From the NCBI RefSeq assembly GCF_002102265.1, contig NZ_LQPG01000059.1, forward strand, positions 1 to 59,915: DNA of 59,915 bases. Reading direction: 5' to 3'. The number at the start of each line of letters is the position of its first letter. Position 1 is the first letter of the stretch. Source of the DNA: Mycolicibacter longobardus (GTDB taxonomy: Bacteria; Actinomycetota; Actinomycetes; Mycobacteriales; Mycobacteriaceae). The notes beneath the pieces were generated by a model. It was not told where the DNA came from and did not search any database. It saw only the letters and a list, made by a program, of their open reading frames with translations. Below, piece after piece: positions 25,301-32,526 of this stretch. The position numbers and the translations under genes are program-made.

Positions 25301-25594
25301 TCAGGAACGAACCAGCCGCGCGATAGCGGCCGAGGCTTCGGTGAGTTTGAGGTCGGCCTCGGTGCCACCGGCGGCGGCCGCCCCGCTGACGCAGTGCACC
25401 AGATGCTCGTCGAGCAGGTTCAGCGCCACCGAGCGCAGCGCGCTGTTGACCGCGCTGATCTGGGTGAGGACATCGATGCAGTACTTGTCGTCCTCGATCA
25501 TCTTGGCGATTCCGCGCACCTGCCCTTCGACGCGGCGCAGCCGTTTGGCGTAGTTGTCCTTCCGCGGGGAGTACCCGGGAGCATCGGTGGTCAT
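25301..25594 (-). CDS. ricR: Copper-sensing repressor RicR (CsoR family)
   Basis: The protein has 97 residues and is an all-helical CsoR/RicR repressor that releases DNA on binding Cu(I). The ligand set Cys39, His64 and Cys68 (KYCIDVL, DEHLVHC) has the same 25- and 4-residue spacings as the Cys36/His61/Cys65 set known for M. tuberculosis CsoR. The helix KRLRRVEGQVRGIAKMIEDD is the family's signature. Its ATG overlaps the stop of the upstream DUF305 gene (ATGA), so translation is probably coupled and expression autoregulated through the palindrome at 26183-26199. In M. tuberculosis RicR also controls mymT, and a matching operator is found here upstream of mymT. Confidence 0.95.
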   Translation of the reverse strand: MTTDAPGYSPRKDNYAKRLRRVEGQVRGIAKMIEDDKYCIDVLTQISAVNSALRSVALNLLDEHLVHCVSGAAAAGGTEADLKLTEASAAIARLVRS

Positions 25595-26166
25595 GGCGCC
25601 CCTAACAGTCGGTTCATCTGATCTATCTCGGCCTGTTGCAACGGTGCCAGTGACCGCGCGATGCTGATGGCCTCGGGACTCTGGCCCTGTTCGATCTCGT
25701 TGCGCGCCATGGTGATAGCGCCGCGGTGGTGCGCGATCATGGTCTGCAGCCACAGCATGTCGAACTCCGGTCCGCGCAGACCGCGCAGCTTGTCCATTGT
25801 GGCCTGGTCCGCCATGCCGGGAATGTCGAGCTTGTCCTGGGGCCCGTCGGCCCTACCGCCGGGGACCTCCCACTGCAACAGTTGGGCCTGACAGCCCTGC
25901 AGTTGGGTGCGCTGCTGGGCCCCGATCTGGTCCGCGAGCATCACCAGCTGCGGATCGGTGCTCTGCCCGCGCACCATCACGGTGAGCTCCAAGGCCTGCT
26001 GGTGGTGGACAACCATGTTCTCCAGGAACGTGACGTCGCCGGGGCTGGCCGCGCTCATCGCCCCCGGACTGCTCGACGTCGTGGGCTCCGGTGCAGACGA
26101 GGCATGGCAGCCGCCAGCGCCGACACTGACGACGAGCGCGGCGACGACGGTGAGGACTGCTCTCAT
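25591..26166 (-). CDS. DUF305 exported copper-associated protein
   Basis: The protein has 191 residues. It has a signal peptide ending in VGAGGCHASS, so Cys20 may be lipidated although the lipobox (AGGC) is imperfect. DUF305 is a four-helix fold with paired histidines: VVHHQQALEL (His54-His55) and MIAHHRGAITMARNEI (His146-His147), plus methionines (VMVRGQ, MLWLQTM) able to ligate copper. The family is often linked to metal stress. It is first in an operon with ricR, preceded by a RicR-type palindrome 17 bases upstream of its start. In M. tuberculosis, as I recall, Rv0190 (ricR) has no such partner. A periplasmic copper-binding role is inferred. Confidence 0.88.
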   Translation of the reverse strand: MRAVLTVVAALVVSVGAGGCHASSAPEPTTSSSPGAMSAASPGDVTFLENMVVHHQQALELTVMVRGQSTDPQLVMLADQIGAQQRTQLQGCQAQLLQWEVPGGRADGPQDKLDIPGMADQATMDKLRGLRGPEFDMLWLQTMIAHHRGAITMARNEIEQGQSPEAISIARSLAPLQQAEIDQMNRLLGAP

Positions 26167-26182
26167 GCCGCCACTCTAACCT

Positions 26183-26199
26183 ATACCCCCGCGGGGTAT
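26183..26199. promoter_or_regulatory. RicR-type copper operator upstream of the DUF305-ricR operon
   Basis: ATACCCC-CGC-GGGGTAT is a perfect 17-base palindrome with 7-base arms and a 3-base spacer. It has the same architecture as the element before mymT. It lies between the divergent DUF305 (26166) and ilvD (26244) starts. It should repress the copper operon; an effect on ilvD is possible but not implied. Confidence 0.85.
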
Positions 26200-26243
26200 T
26201 TTATTCGTTTTGCCCGGCCACCCCGTACCGGCATACTTAGCGG

Positions 26244-27953
26244 GTGAATCTCGAGTCTTCGACCCCTGTCGACATCAAACCGCGCAGTCGTGACGTCACC
26301 GACGGCCTGGAGCGAGCCGCGGCCCGCGGCATGCTGCGCGCGGTGGGGATGGGCGACGAGGACTTCGCCAAACCCCAGATCGGGGTGGCGTCGTCGTGGA
26401 ACGAGATCACGCCGTGCAACCTGTCGCTGGACCGGCTGGCCAAGGCCGCCAAGGAGGGCGTCTTCGAAGCCGGCGGCTACCCGCTGGAGTTCGGCACCAT
26501 CTCGGTGTCCGACGGCATCTCGATGGGCCATGAGGGCATGCACTTCTCGCTGGTGTCACGCGAGGTGATCGCCGACAGCGTCGAGACCGTAATGTGCGCC
26601 GAGCGGCTCGACGGATCGGTGCTGCTGGCCGGCTGCGACAAGTCGCTGCCCGGCATGCTGATGGCCGCGGCGCGGCTGGATCTGGCCGCGGTATTCCTCT
26701 ACGCCGGCTCCACCATGCCCGGCTACGCGCAGCTCTCCGACGGCACCGAGCGCGAGGTGACGATCATCGACGCCTTCGAGGCGGTCGGCGCCTGCTCGCG
26801 CGGGCTGATGTCCCGCGAGGACGTCGACGAGATCGAGCGGTCCATCTGCCCCGGCGAGGGCGCCTGCGGTGGCATGTACACCGCCAACACCATGGCCAGC
26901 GCCGCGGAGGCACTGGGCATGTCGCTGCCGGGCAGCGCTTCCCCGCCGTCGGCGGACCGGCGCCGCGACGGCTACGCCCGGCGCAGCGGCCAGGCGGTGG
27001 TGGAGTTGCTGCGCCGCGGTATCACCGCGCGCGACATCTTGACCAAGGAGGCGTTCGAGAACGCGATCGCGGTGGTGATGGCCTTCGGTGGATCCACCAA
27101 CGCCGTGCTGCACCTGCTGGCGATCGCCCACGAGGCCGAGGTGGAGCTGACCCTGGCCGACTTCTCCCGGGTCGGGGCGAAGGTGCCGCATCTGGCGGAC
27201 GTCAAGCCGTTCGGCCAGCACGTGATGTTCGACATCGACAAGATCGGCGGAGTGCCGGTCATGCTGAAGACCCTGCTGGAAGCCGGGCTGCTGCACGGCG
27301 ACTGCCTGACCGTCACCGGCAAGACCATGGCGGAGAACATCGCCGCCATCAACCCCCCGGTGGTGGACGGCAAGGTGCTGCACGCGCTGACCAACCCGAT
27401 CCATCCGACCGGCGGCATCACCATCCTGCGCGGCTCACTGGCCCCCGAGGGCGCGGTGGTCAAGTCGGCGGGCTTCGACACCGACGTGTTCGAGGGCACC
27501 GCAAGGGTTTTCGATGGCGAGCGGGCGGCGCTGGATGCCCTGGAGGACGGCACGATCAGCGCCGGCGACGCCGTGGTGATCCGCTACGAGGGCCCCAAGG
27601 GCGGTCCCGGCATGCGGGAGATGCTGGCGATCACCGGTGCCATCAAGGGCGCCGGGCTGGGCAAGGACGTGCTGCTGCTGACCGACGGACGGTTCTCCGG
27701 CGGCACCACCGGGCTGTGCGTGGGCCACATCGCGCCCGAGGCGGTGGACGGCGGACCGGTGGCGTTCCTGCGCGACGGCGACAAGATCCGCCTCGACGTG
27801 GCCAACGCGACTCTGGACGTGGTGGCCGACCCGGACGAATTCGCCGCCCGCGCGGAAGGCTTCAGCCCGCCGCCGCCGCGCTACACCACCGGCGTGCTGG
27901 CCAAGTACCGCAAGCTGGTCCGCTCGGCCGCCAACGGCGCCGTCTGCGGCTAA
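26244..27953 (+). CDS. ilvD: Dihydroxy-acid dehydratase
   Basis: The protein has 569 residues. It dehydrates 2,3-dihydroxy-isovalerate and 2,3-dihydroxy-3-methylvalerate in valine, leucine and isoleucine synthesis. Fe-S cluster cysteines fit NEITPCNLSLD, LAGCDKSLPGML and ICPGEGACGGMYTANTM. The C-terminal RFSGGTTGLCVGHI is family-typical, and the protein ends GAVCG like the M. tuberculosis enzyme. The start is GTG 26244; there is no Shine-Dalgarno sequence before it and AT-rich TACTTA lies just upstream, so a leaderless transcript is possible. The gene ends at a hairpin terminator facing a convergent gene. Confidence 0.95.
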   Translation: MNLESSTPVDIKPRSRDVTDGLERAAARGMLRAVGMGDEDFAKPQIGVASSWNEITPCNLSLDRLAKAAKEGVFEAGGYPLEFGTISVSDGISMGHEGMHFSLVSREVIADSVETVMCAERLDGSVLLAGCDKSLPGMLMAAARLDLAAVFLYAGSTMPGYAQLSDGTEREVTIIDAFEAVGACSRGLMSREDVDEIERSICPGEGACGGMYTANTMASAAEALGMSLPGSASPPSADRRRDGYARRSGQAVVELLRRGITARDILTKEAFENAIAVVMAFGGSTNAVLHLLAIAHEAEVELTLADFSRVGAKVPHLADVKPFGQHVMFDIDKIGGVPVMLKTLLEAGLLHGDCLTVTGKTMAENIAAINPPVVDGKVLHALTNPIHPTGGITILRGSLAPEGAVVKSAGFDTDVFEGTARVFDGERAALDALEDGTISAGDAVVIRYEGPKGGPGMREMLAITGAIKGAGLGKDVLLLTDGRFSGGTTGLCVGHIAPEAVDGGPVAFLRDGDKIRLDVANATLDVVADPDEFAARAEGFSPPPPRYTTGVLAKYRKLVRSAANGAVCG

Positions 27954-27963
27954 CCGTTAGCGC

Positions 27964-28021
27964 CGAGCAGACACAGAATCGCGTAAAAGTGCGGTCCGGC
28001 ATGCGATTCTGCGTCTGCTCG
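27964..28021. terminator. Bidirectional hairpin terminator, dispersed palindrome (copy 2)
   Basis: The 19-base arms 27964-27982 (CGAGCAGACACAGAATCGC) and 28003-28021 pair with one mismatch around a 20-base loop. They sit between the convergent ilvD and SPW-repeat genes. The arms are nearly identical to those at 22665-22726. Confidence 0.75.
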
Positions 28022-28032
28022 CGGTGGAGGCG

Positions 28033-28476
28033 TTAGGCGTGCTTGGCCGCTTCGCCCCGCGCCCGCATACCGAAGTACGCGGCATTCATGCCGAGGACCG
28101 TCAACACCGCGCCGGTGATCACGTTGGACCAGATCATGTCGGAGCTCGGCGATCCGTCCAGCAGAATCCAGGGCGAGACCATGAACCACAACCCGAACAC
28201 CGGCAGGGTCCATGCCAGCCCGTGCATGCGGTCCAGCGCCGCCGCGAATCCGCATGCCAGGAAGGCCACGCAGAGTCCGACGACCAGGTTGTTGACGGCC
28301 AGCCTGCTGGCCGCATCGAATCCGATCACCCACGGCGACACCGCCCCGTAGACGGCCGCCAGCAACGTCAAGCCGAAGGTGCCCTGGGCAGTCATCGACT
28401 CGGCGACGCGCTCGTACCGTTCGCGTAGAGCTAACAGGTCCGGGTGGTGTTCGATTGATGAATGGACTGTACTCAT
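28033..28476 (-). CDS. SPW-repeat membrane protein (Rv0188-like)
   Basis: The protein has 147 residues and four hydrophobic segments. Two SPW motifs are visible: AVSPWVIGF and MVSPWILLD, each followed by a helix, characteristic of the SPW repeat family (two tandem two-helix units). AAAGG lies upstream of the ATG at 28476. Function unknown; the M. tuberculosis homologue (143 residues, as I recall) is likewise uncharacterised. Confidence 0.87.
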   Translation of the reverse strand: MSTVHSSIEHHPDLLALRERYERVAESMTAQGTFGLTLLAAVYGAVSPWVIGFDAASRLAVNNLVVGLCVAFLACGFAAALDRMHGLAWTLPVFGLWFMVSPWILLDGSPSSDMIWSNVITGAVLTVLGMNAAYFGMRARGEAAKHA

Positions 28477-28498
28477 TTCGTAACCTTTCTGTTATGTA

Positions 28499-28518
28499 GC
28501 AGGCATTTTGGCGCCTGC
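28499..28518. other. Short hairpin between O-methyltransferase and SPW gene
   Basis: GCAGGC and GCCTGC form 6-base arms around an 8-base loop in the 129-base gap between two minus-strand genes. It could be a weak terminator of the upstream methyltransferase gene or part of the SPW gene's leader. The sequence alone does not decide. Confidence 0.3.
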
Positions 28519-28605
28519 CACACCCATCCATCTGATGAAAGATTACGCTCGGCCGCCGTCGCTCAGCAACGAAAATCTCGTGGCTGAGAGCCCGCCCGGC
28601 CGCTG

Positions 28606-29265
28606 CTAGTCGACCACGGCCAACGCGAAGCCGTCCCAGCCTTTGACGCCGACGGTCTGCAATGCTGCGGCCTGCAAGCGCGGGTGTTCGCCCATCAGCT
28701 CCAACACCTCCCGGCTGCCGCGCGCGGTCTCATCCCCGGACTCCGGATCCAGGATCGCGCCGTCACGAATCACGTTGTCCACCACGATCACCGCGCCGGG
28801 GCGGGACAGCTCTACCGCCCAATTCAGGTAGCCGACGTTGTTCTCCTTGTCGGCGTCGATGAACACCAGATCGAACGGCTCACCGGACAGCGTCGGCAGG
28901 GTCTCCAGCGCGGGCCCGACAAGAATCTGCACCCGTTCGCCGACGCCGGCACGGTCCAGATTGGCCCGGGCCACCGCGGCGTGATTCGGCTCGTACTCCA
29001 GCGTCACCACCGAGCCCGCCGGCCCGACGGCGCGCGCCAGCCAGAGCGTGCTGTAGCCGCCCAGGGTGCCGATCTCCAGGATTCGGGTGGCGCGGGTCGC
29101 GGTCGCCAGCAGGCTCAAGAACTTGCCCTGCTGCGCCGAGACCGCGATGGCCGGCAGCCCGGCCTCGTCACTGGCGGCCAGCGCTGCCGTCAGCACCGGG
29201 TCTTCTCCGGTTAGCAGGCGGTCCAGCAGGGTATCTACATCGCGGGGCGTGGGGGTTTGCGTCAC
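28606..29265 (-). CDS. SAM-dependent O-methyltransferase, type 3 (Rv0187-like)
   Basis: The protein has 219 residues and belongs to the catechol/caffeoyl-CoA O-methyltransferase family. SAM motif I is RILEIGTLGGYSTLWLA, the acidic loop is VVTLEYEPNHAAVA, and metal/catalytic residues lie in DLVFIDADKENNVGYLNWA and VDNVIRDG. The GTG at 29265 (VTQTPTPRD) is preferred over ATG 29286, since the extra residues have no similarity; both sites have weak ribosome signals. It is divergent from mymT, with a RicR operator between the two starts, so copper might also affect it. Confidence 0.87.
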   Translation of the reverse strand: MTQTPTPRDVDTLLDRLLTGEDPVLTAALAASDEAGLPAIAVSAQQGKFLSLLATATRATRILEIGTLGGYSTLWLARAVGPAGSVVTLEYEPNHAAVARANLDRAGVGERVQILVGPALETLPTLSGEPFDLVFIDADKENNVGYLNWAVELSRPGAVIVVDNVIRDGAILDPESGDETARGSREVLELMGEHPRLQAAALQTVGVKGWDGFALAVVD

Positions 29266-29320
29266 TTCACCGAGGCTATCCCGCAAATAGCAGATTGGAC
29301 GCCATTAGCCTCTTTACCCC

Positions 29321-29337
29321 ATACCCCTATGGGGTAT
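29321..29337. promoter_or_regulatory. RicR-type copper operator upstream of mymT
   Basis: ATACCCC-TAT-GGGGTAT is a perfect palindrome with the same 7-3-7 plan as the operator at 26183-26199. It lies 54 bases before the mymT start, and an additional TACCCC half-site precedes it. In M. tuberculosis mymT is a RicR target. Confidence 0.9.
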
Positions 29338-29390
29338 ATAGTCGGATGCGCCCCGGCGACCGTCGGGGATCACATAGGAAGGTGTGACTC

Positions 29391-29537
29391 ATGGCGAACT
29401 ACGAGGATGGAACCTTGCTGACGTGCGGCCACGACGGCTGTGGGTGTCGCGTCCGCGTCGAGACCGCGTGTCACTGCTCAGGTGCGGACGTGAGCTACCG
29501 CTGCACCTGCGGCGACGAGCTGGTACCCGTCAGCTGA
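29391..29537 (+). CDS. mymT: Copper metallothionein MymT
   Basis: The protein has 48 residues, close to the 53 I recall for M. tuberculosis MymT, which lacks this short start. Seven cysteines are arranged as TCGHDGCGCR, ACHCSG and RCTCGDE, able to hold several Cu(I) ions and protect against copper. GGAAGG lies nine bases upstream of the ATG. A RicR palindrome precedes it, and ricR is encoded about 4 kb away in this window, so induction by copper is expected. The gene is short and easily missed. Confidence 0.95.
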   Translation: MANYEDGTLLTCGHDGCGCRVRVETACHCSGADVSYRCTCGDELVPVS

Positions 29538-29593
29538 CGACGGCCGGTGACGCACAACCCCGGCCGTTGTGCGTCACCGGACTCGCCCCAGCC

Positions 29594-30103
29594 CTAACGG
29601 ACGCCCTCCTTGGCGAACACCACCCGAAGCACATAGCCCAGCTCCGGGCCCATCACCATCTCGGCCAGCTCGCAGAACGTCGCCACGAACTGCGGACCGT
29701 GCGGCGGCCGAACATCACACAGATGGTGCGCGATCTCGTGCAGCACCACCAGTTCCCGCAGCGCCCATTCCACGCCGCGCTGGTCCGGCACAGCGATAGT
29801 GCCTGCCTCACCGACCTTTTCGTAGTGCGCGGCCGTGGTGCCGCGACGCGCGCGCACGGTCAGCGCCGCCGCATCCGGCCAGCGACCCCGGACCGCCGCC
29901 AGCGCCAGGACGTTATCGACGTAACGCTGGACCGCCGCCACCGAACCGAAGCGAGCCTCCGGCGGCAACGTCAGCGCGGCACCGAAGAACTCCACGCTGC
30001 GCGAGCCGCTCTGGGCCGCGCGGTCGAACAGGGTGCGGATGAAGACCTCGGCGGCGTAGACCTTGGTGCGCTGAACATCGCGCTGCGGCGCGTGCTCGCT
30101 CAC
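29594..30103 (-). CDS. Putative zinc metallohydrolase (Rv0185-like)
   Basis: The protein has 169 residues, the same as recalled for Rv0185. The motif LHEIAHHLCD (HExxH, His122, Glu123, His126) and a downstream histidine (RPPHGPQF, about 135) indicate a zincin-like metal site. The family has no proven substrate. The start is GTG 30103, overlapping the upstream TGA (GTGA), so it is co-translated with the DUF2786 gene. No signal peptide is seen, so it is probably cytoplasmic. Confidence 0.87.
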   Translation of the reverse strand: MSEHAPQRDVQRTKVYAAEVFIRTLFDRAAQSGSRSVEFFGAALTLPPEARFGSVAAVQRYVDNVLALAAVRGRWPDAAALTVRARRGTTAAHYEKVGEAGTIAVPDQRGVEWALRELVVLHEIAHHLCDVRPPHGPQFVATFCELAEMVMGPELGYVLRVVFAKEGVR

Positions 30104-30849
30104 CGCTCCAGCGCGGAGCGCGCCACCGACAGTTCCGCGTTGTCCCCCAGCCGGGCTTTGCGGCCGGCCCTGTCCCCCGCCCGTCGAGCTGCCGACGAAT
30201 ACCCCGCCGACGCCCGGGTGGCCCGCCAGGTGCCGCGCGCCTTCGACGCGCCGCGGTAGAAGTCGGTGAGTTCGAGCTCCTTGTTGCGCAACGCGATCGC
30301 TGTTCCCGGTGGCCGGCGTCGATCCTTCTCCGCATCTCTGCGGGTTTCGTCGCGGGCTTCGGCCAGCCGTTGGGCGACCCGGACGCCGAAGGCGAGGTGG
30401 AAGTTCAGCCGGGCGGTGATGGTCGGGGTGGGCCGGTGCTCGCCGGTGGCGATGTAGGCGTCGGAGGCCCGGACCATCTGAACCACCAGGCTGGCGTAGA
30501 GGGCGTGGGTGGCGTCGATGTCCTCGGCGAAACCGTAGGCGTAGACGAACGTCGAGTTCGACGCCACGTCGCAGCGCACGTCATTGGCCGCGGCGATTCC
30601 CACGAACAGCTGCACATAGGTGCGCAGCCCCCTGGCGCCGGGAGAACCGATGGTGATGGTGCGCTGCACCGGTGCGGTGGCCGCGGTCCGGGTGGCCGAG
30701 TGCGCTCGTGCCACCGCCAGATCGATGGAGGTCGCGGTGGCCAGCCGCTGCGCAGCCGCCATGAACGCGTCGGCCTCATGGGCATTGTCGGTACCTTCGG
30801 CCTGGCGCAGTAGAGCCGCGATGCGCGCCAGCATCTTGTCGTCGGTCAT
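30100..30849 (-). CDS. DUF2786 protein (Rv0184-like)
   Basis: The protein has 249 residues, equal to the recalled length of Rv0184. The N-terminal MLARIAALLRQAEGTDNAHEADAF with AAAQRLATATSIDLAVAR is the DUF2786 signature. The C-terminal part is basic (YRGASKARGTWRATRASAGY), suggesting nucleic-acid contact. Function unknown. It forms a coupled pair with the downstream metallohydrolase. ATG 30849 was chosen; the open frame extends further upstream without family similarity. Confidence 0.85.
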   Translation of the reverse strand: MTDDKMLARIAALLRQAEGTDNAHEADAFMAAAQRLATATSIDLAVARAHSATRTAATAPVQRTITIGSPGARGLRTYVQLFVGIAAANDVRCDVASNSTFVYAYGFAEDIDATHALYASLVVQMVRASDAYIATGEHRPTPTITARLNFHLAFGVRVAQRLAEARDETRRDAEKDRRRPPGTAIALRNKELELTDFYRGASKARGTWRATRASAGYSSAARRAGDRAGRKARLGDNAELSVARSALER

Positions 30850-31012
30850 CGCGCCAACAACCTGATCGTCTCCGGCATGCCCCCAACCTAAACGAGGGGT
30901 ACGACCCTGCCGGCACGGCTGTCCACAGGTCCATCCATCACCCCGGGCGAAGAATCTCCATAGGTATTTGTGCGGATGTCGGTCCAGGCAACGGGTCATT
31001 AGCGTCGGACAG

Positions 31013-31612
31013 ATGATTCGTAGGGTTCTCCTCCCGGCCGTGGCGGCCTCCGCACTGCTGCTTTCCGGGTGCTCCGGTTCGGAATCCAGCACAGACAGCA
31101 GCGGCGCGAATGGCTCCGGCAGTACCGCCGGCGCGTGCGGAAAGACCCAGCTGACTTTCACCGACACCTTCCGCAAGCAGGAATTCGTGGTCACCGATGC
31201 GACAGGGATGCGGCAGCCGGATGGCTACGCATACGCTTTGGCGGTCGGTGACGCACCGGTCACCTTTGGTGCCCACGACTCCGATATCAAGGCCCCGGAC
31301 GGGACGACCTATGTCCGGCTGGGTGTCGGGGTGCCGTATCGGGTGGGAACCACCATCGACCGCCGGCCACTCGAAGCAGGCGAGGTTGTGCCGGTCCAGG
31401 GCGAGTACGGGGTGCCCGGATTCGCCGTCAGCGTGTTCAAGGTCGGCGACGGCGGAAGACTCACCTCGGTCGGCAATCGGGACGACGCCGCGGGGACCGT
31501 CACGGTGACCAGTGTCGGCGAACGATTCTGCGCCGAGGTCAACTACTCCGACCGGTACAAGACGGTCGTCGGAACGGTCACGGCGGACATCACCGACACG
31601 CGATTGCGCTGA
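31013..31612 (+). CDS. Putative lipoprotein, unknown function
   Basis: The protein has 199 residues. It starts MIRRVLLPAVAASALLLSGC, a strong lipobox (LSGC) with Cys20 as the lipidated residue, followed by a Ser/Gly-rich linker. The mature part contains TYVRLGVGVPYRVGTTIDRR and VPVQGEYGVPGFAVSVFKVG, suggesting a beta-rich domain, and three cysteines (one pair possible: ACGKTQL and RFCAEVN). I do not recognise the family. It stands alone on the plus strand, convergent with the lipase gene. Confidence 0.8.
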   Translation: MIRRVLLPAVAASALLLSGCSGSESSTDSSGANGSGSTAGACGKTQLTFTDTFRKQEFVVTDATGMRQPDGYAYALAVGDAPVTFGAHDSDIKAPDGTTYVRLGVGVPYRVGTTIDRRPLEAGEVVPVQGEYGVPGFAVSVFKVGDGGRLTSVGNRDDAAGTVTVTSVGERFCAEVNYSDRYKTVVGTVTADITDTRLR

Positions 31613-31631
31613 GGAATGGCCGGCGCTCGGC

Positions 31632-32474
31632 TCAGGACAGCCGTGCGTCGATCCAGCCGACCACGTCGTCGAGCACCTGCGCACGCTCGGGTTCGTTGAA
31701 CACCTCGTGGTAGAGCCCGGGGTAGATGGTCAACCGCACGTCGTCGGAGCCGACGCACCCGGCCAACCGTTTGCTGCCCTGCGCGGGAATCAGACCGTCG
31801 TCGGATCCGTGCACCACCAGCAGCGGCGCCGTGAGCGCCTTCGCCCGCGAGGGCATGGTCTCGCCGACCTTGACCAGCGCCCGCGCCACACCGGCCGGCA
31901 CCAGGCCGTGGTGCACCAAGGGATCTTCGTTGTAGGCGGCCACCACCGCCGGATCGCGTGACACCAGGGCGCTGTCGAGTTTCTCCACCGGCAGGCCCGG
32001 CGCGACGGCGCCCACCGCCTTGGCGACGAACGCCAGAAGCGGCGACACCGTGTCGGTCATGGCCACCGCCGGCCCGGAGAGCACCATCAGCTGGTAGTCG
32101 TCGGGGCGGTCCACGCCGTAGCTGAACACCACGGCCCCGCCCATGCTGTGTCCCAGCACCACCCGCGGCAAGCCGGGATGCTCGCGGGCGGCGATACCGG
32201 CCAGCGTGTGGAAGTCACCGGTGTACTCGGACATGTCCCGGCACAGCACCCGCTTGCCGCCCGACCGGCCGTGTCCGCGGAGATCCAGCGCGTAGGTCAC
32301 CAGCCCCGCCTCGGCGAAGCGCGCGGCGACGTGGTCATAGCGGCGGGCGTGCTCGCCGAAGCCGTGCGACAGCACCACCACCGCGCGGGGCGCCGCCTCC
32401 GGCGTCCAGGTGTCGTAGACGATGGGCACCGCGCGCACGCCCTCAAAGGTTCGCTCGGTGCGGGTGACGGCCAT
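31632..32474 (-). CDS. Monoacylglycerol lipase (Rv0183-like)
   Basis: The protein has 280 residues and is an alpha/beta hydrolase. The catalytic triad Ser110 (LGHSMGG), Asp226 (HGSDDGLIP) and His256 (GLYHEVFNE) has exactly the positions I recall for M. tuberculosis Rv0183, which cleaves monoacylglycerols to glycerol and fatty acid. The oxyanion motif is SHGFGEH. ATG 32474 (MAVTRTERTF) is chosen; upstream in-frame codons add an arginine-rich stretch with no similarity. It has no signal peptide, though the homologue is cell-wall-associated. Confidence 0.93.
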   Translation of the reverse strand: MAVTRTERTFEGVRAVPIVYDTWTPEAAPRAVVVLSHGFGEHARRYDHVAARFAEAGLVTYALDLRGHGRSGGKRVLCRDMSEYTGDFHTLAGIAAREHPGLPRVVLGHSMGGAVVFSYGVDRPDDYQLMVLSGPAVAMTDTVSPLLAFVAKAVGAVAPGLPVEKLDSALVSRDPAVVAAYNEDPLVHHGLVPAGVARALVKVGETMPSRAKALTAPLLVVHGSDDGLIPAQGSKRLAGCVGSDDVRLTIYPGLYHEVFNEPERAQVLDDVVGWIDARLS

Positions 32475-32526
32475 CTGAGCAGCGTAACGACCTCGGCGGT
32501 TGCCCGGCCGCCGGCCGCTCGTTAGC

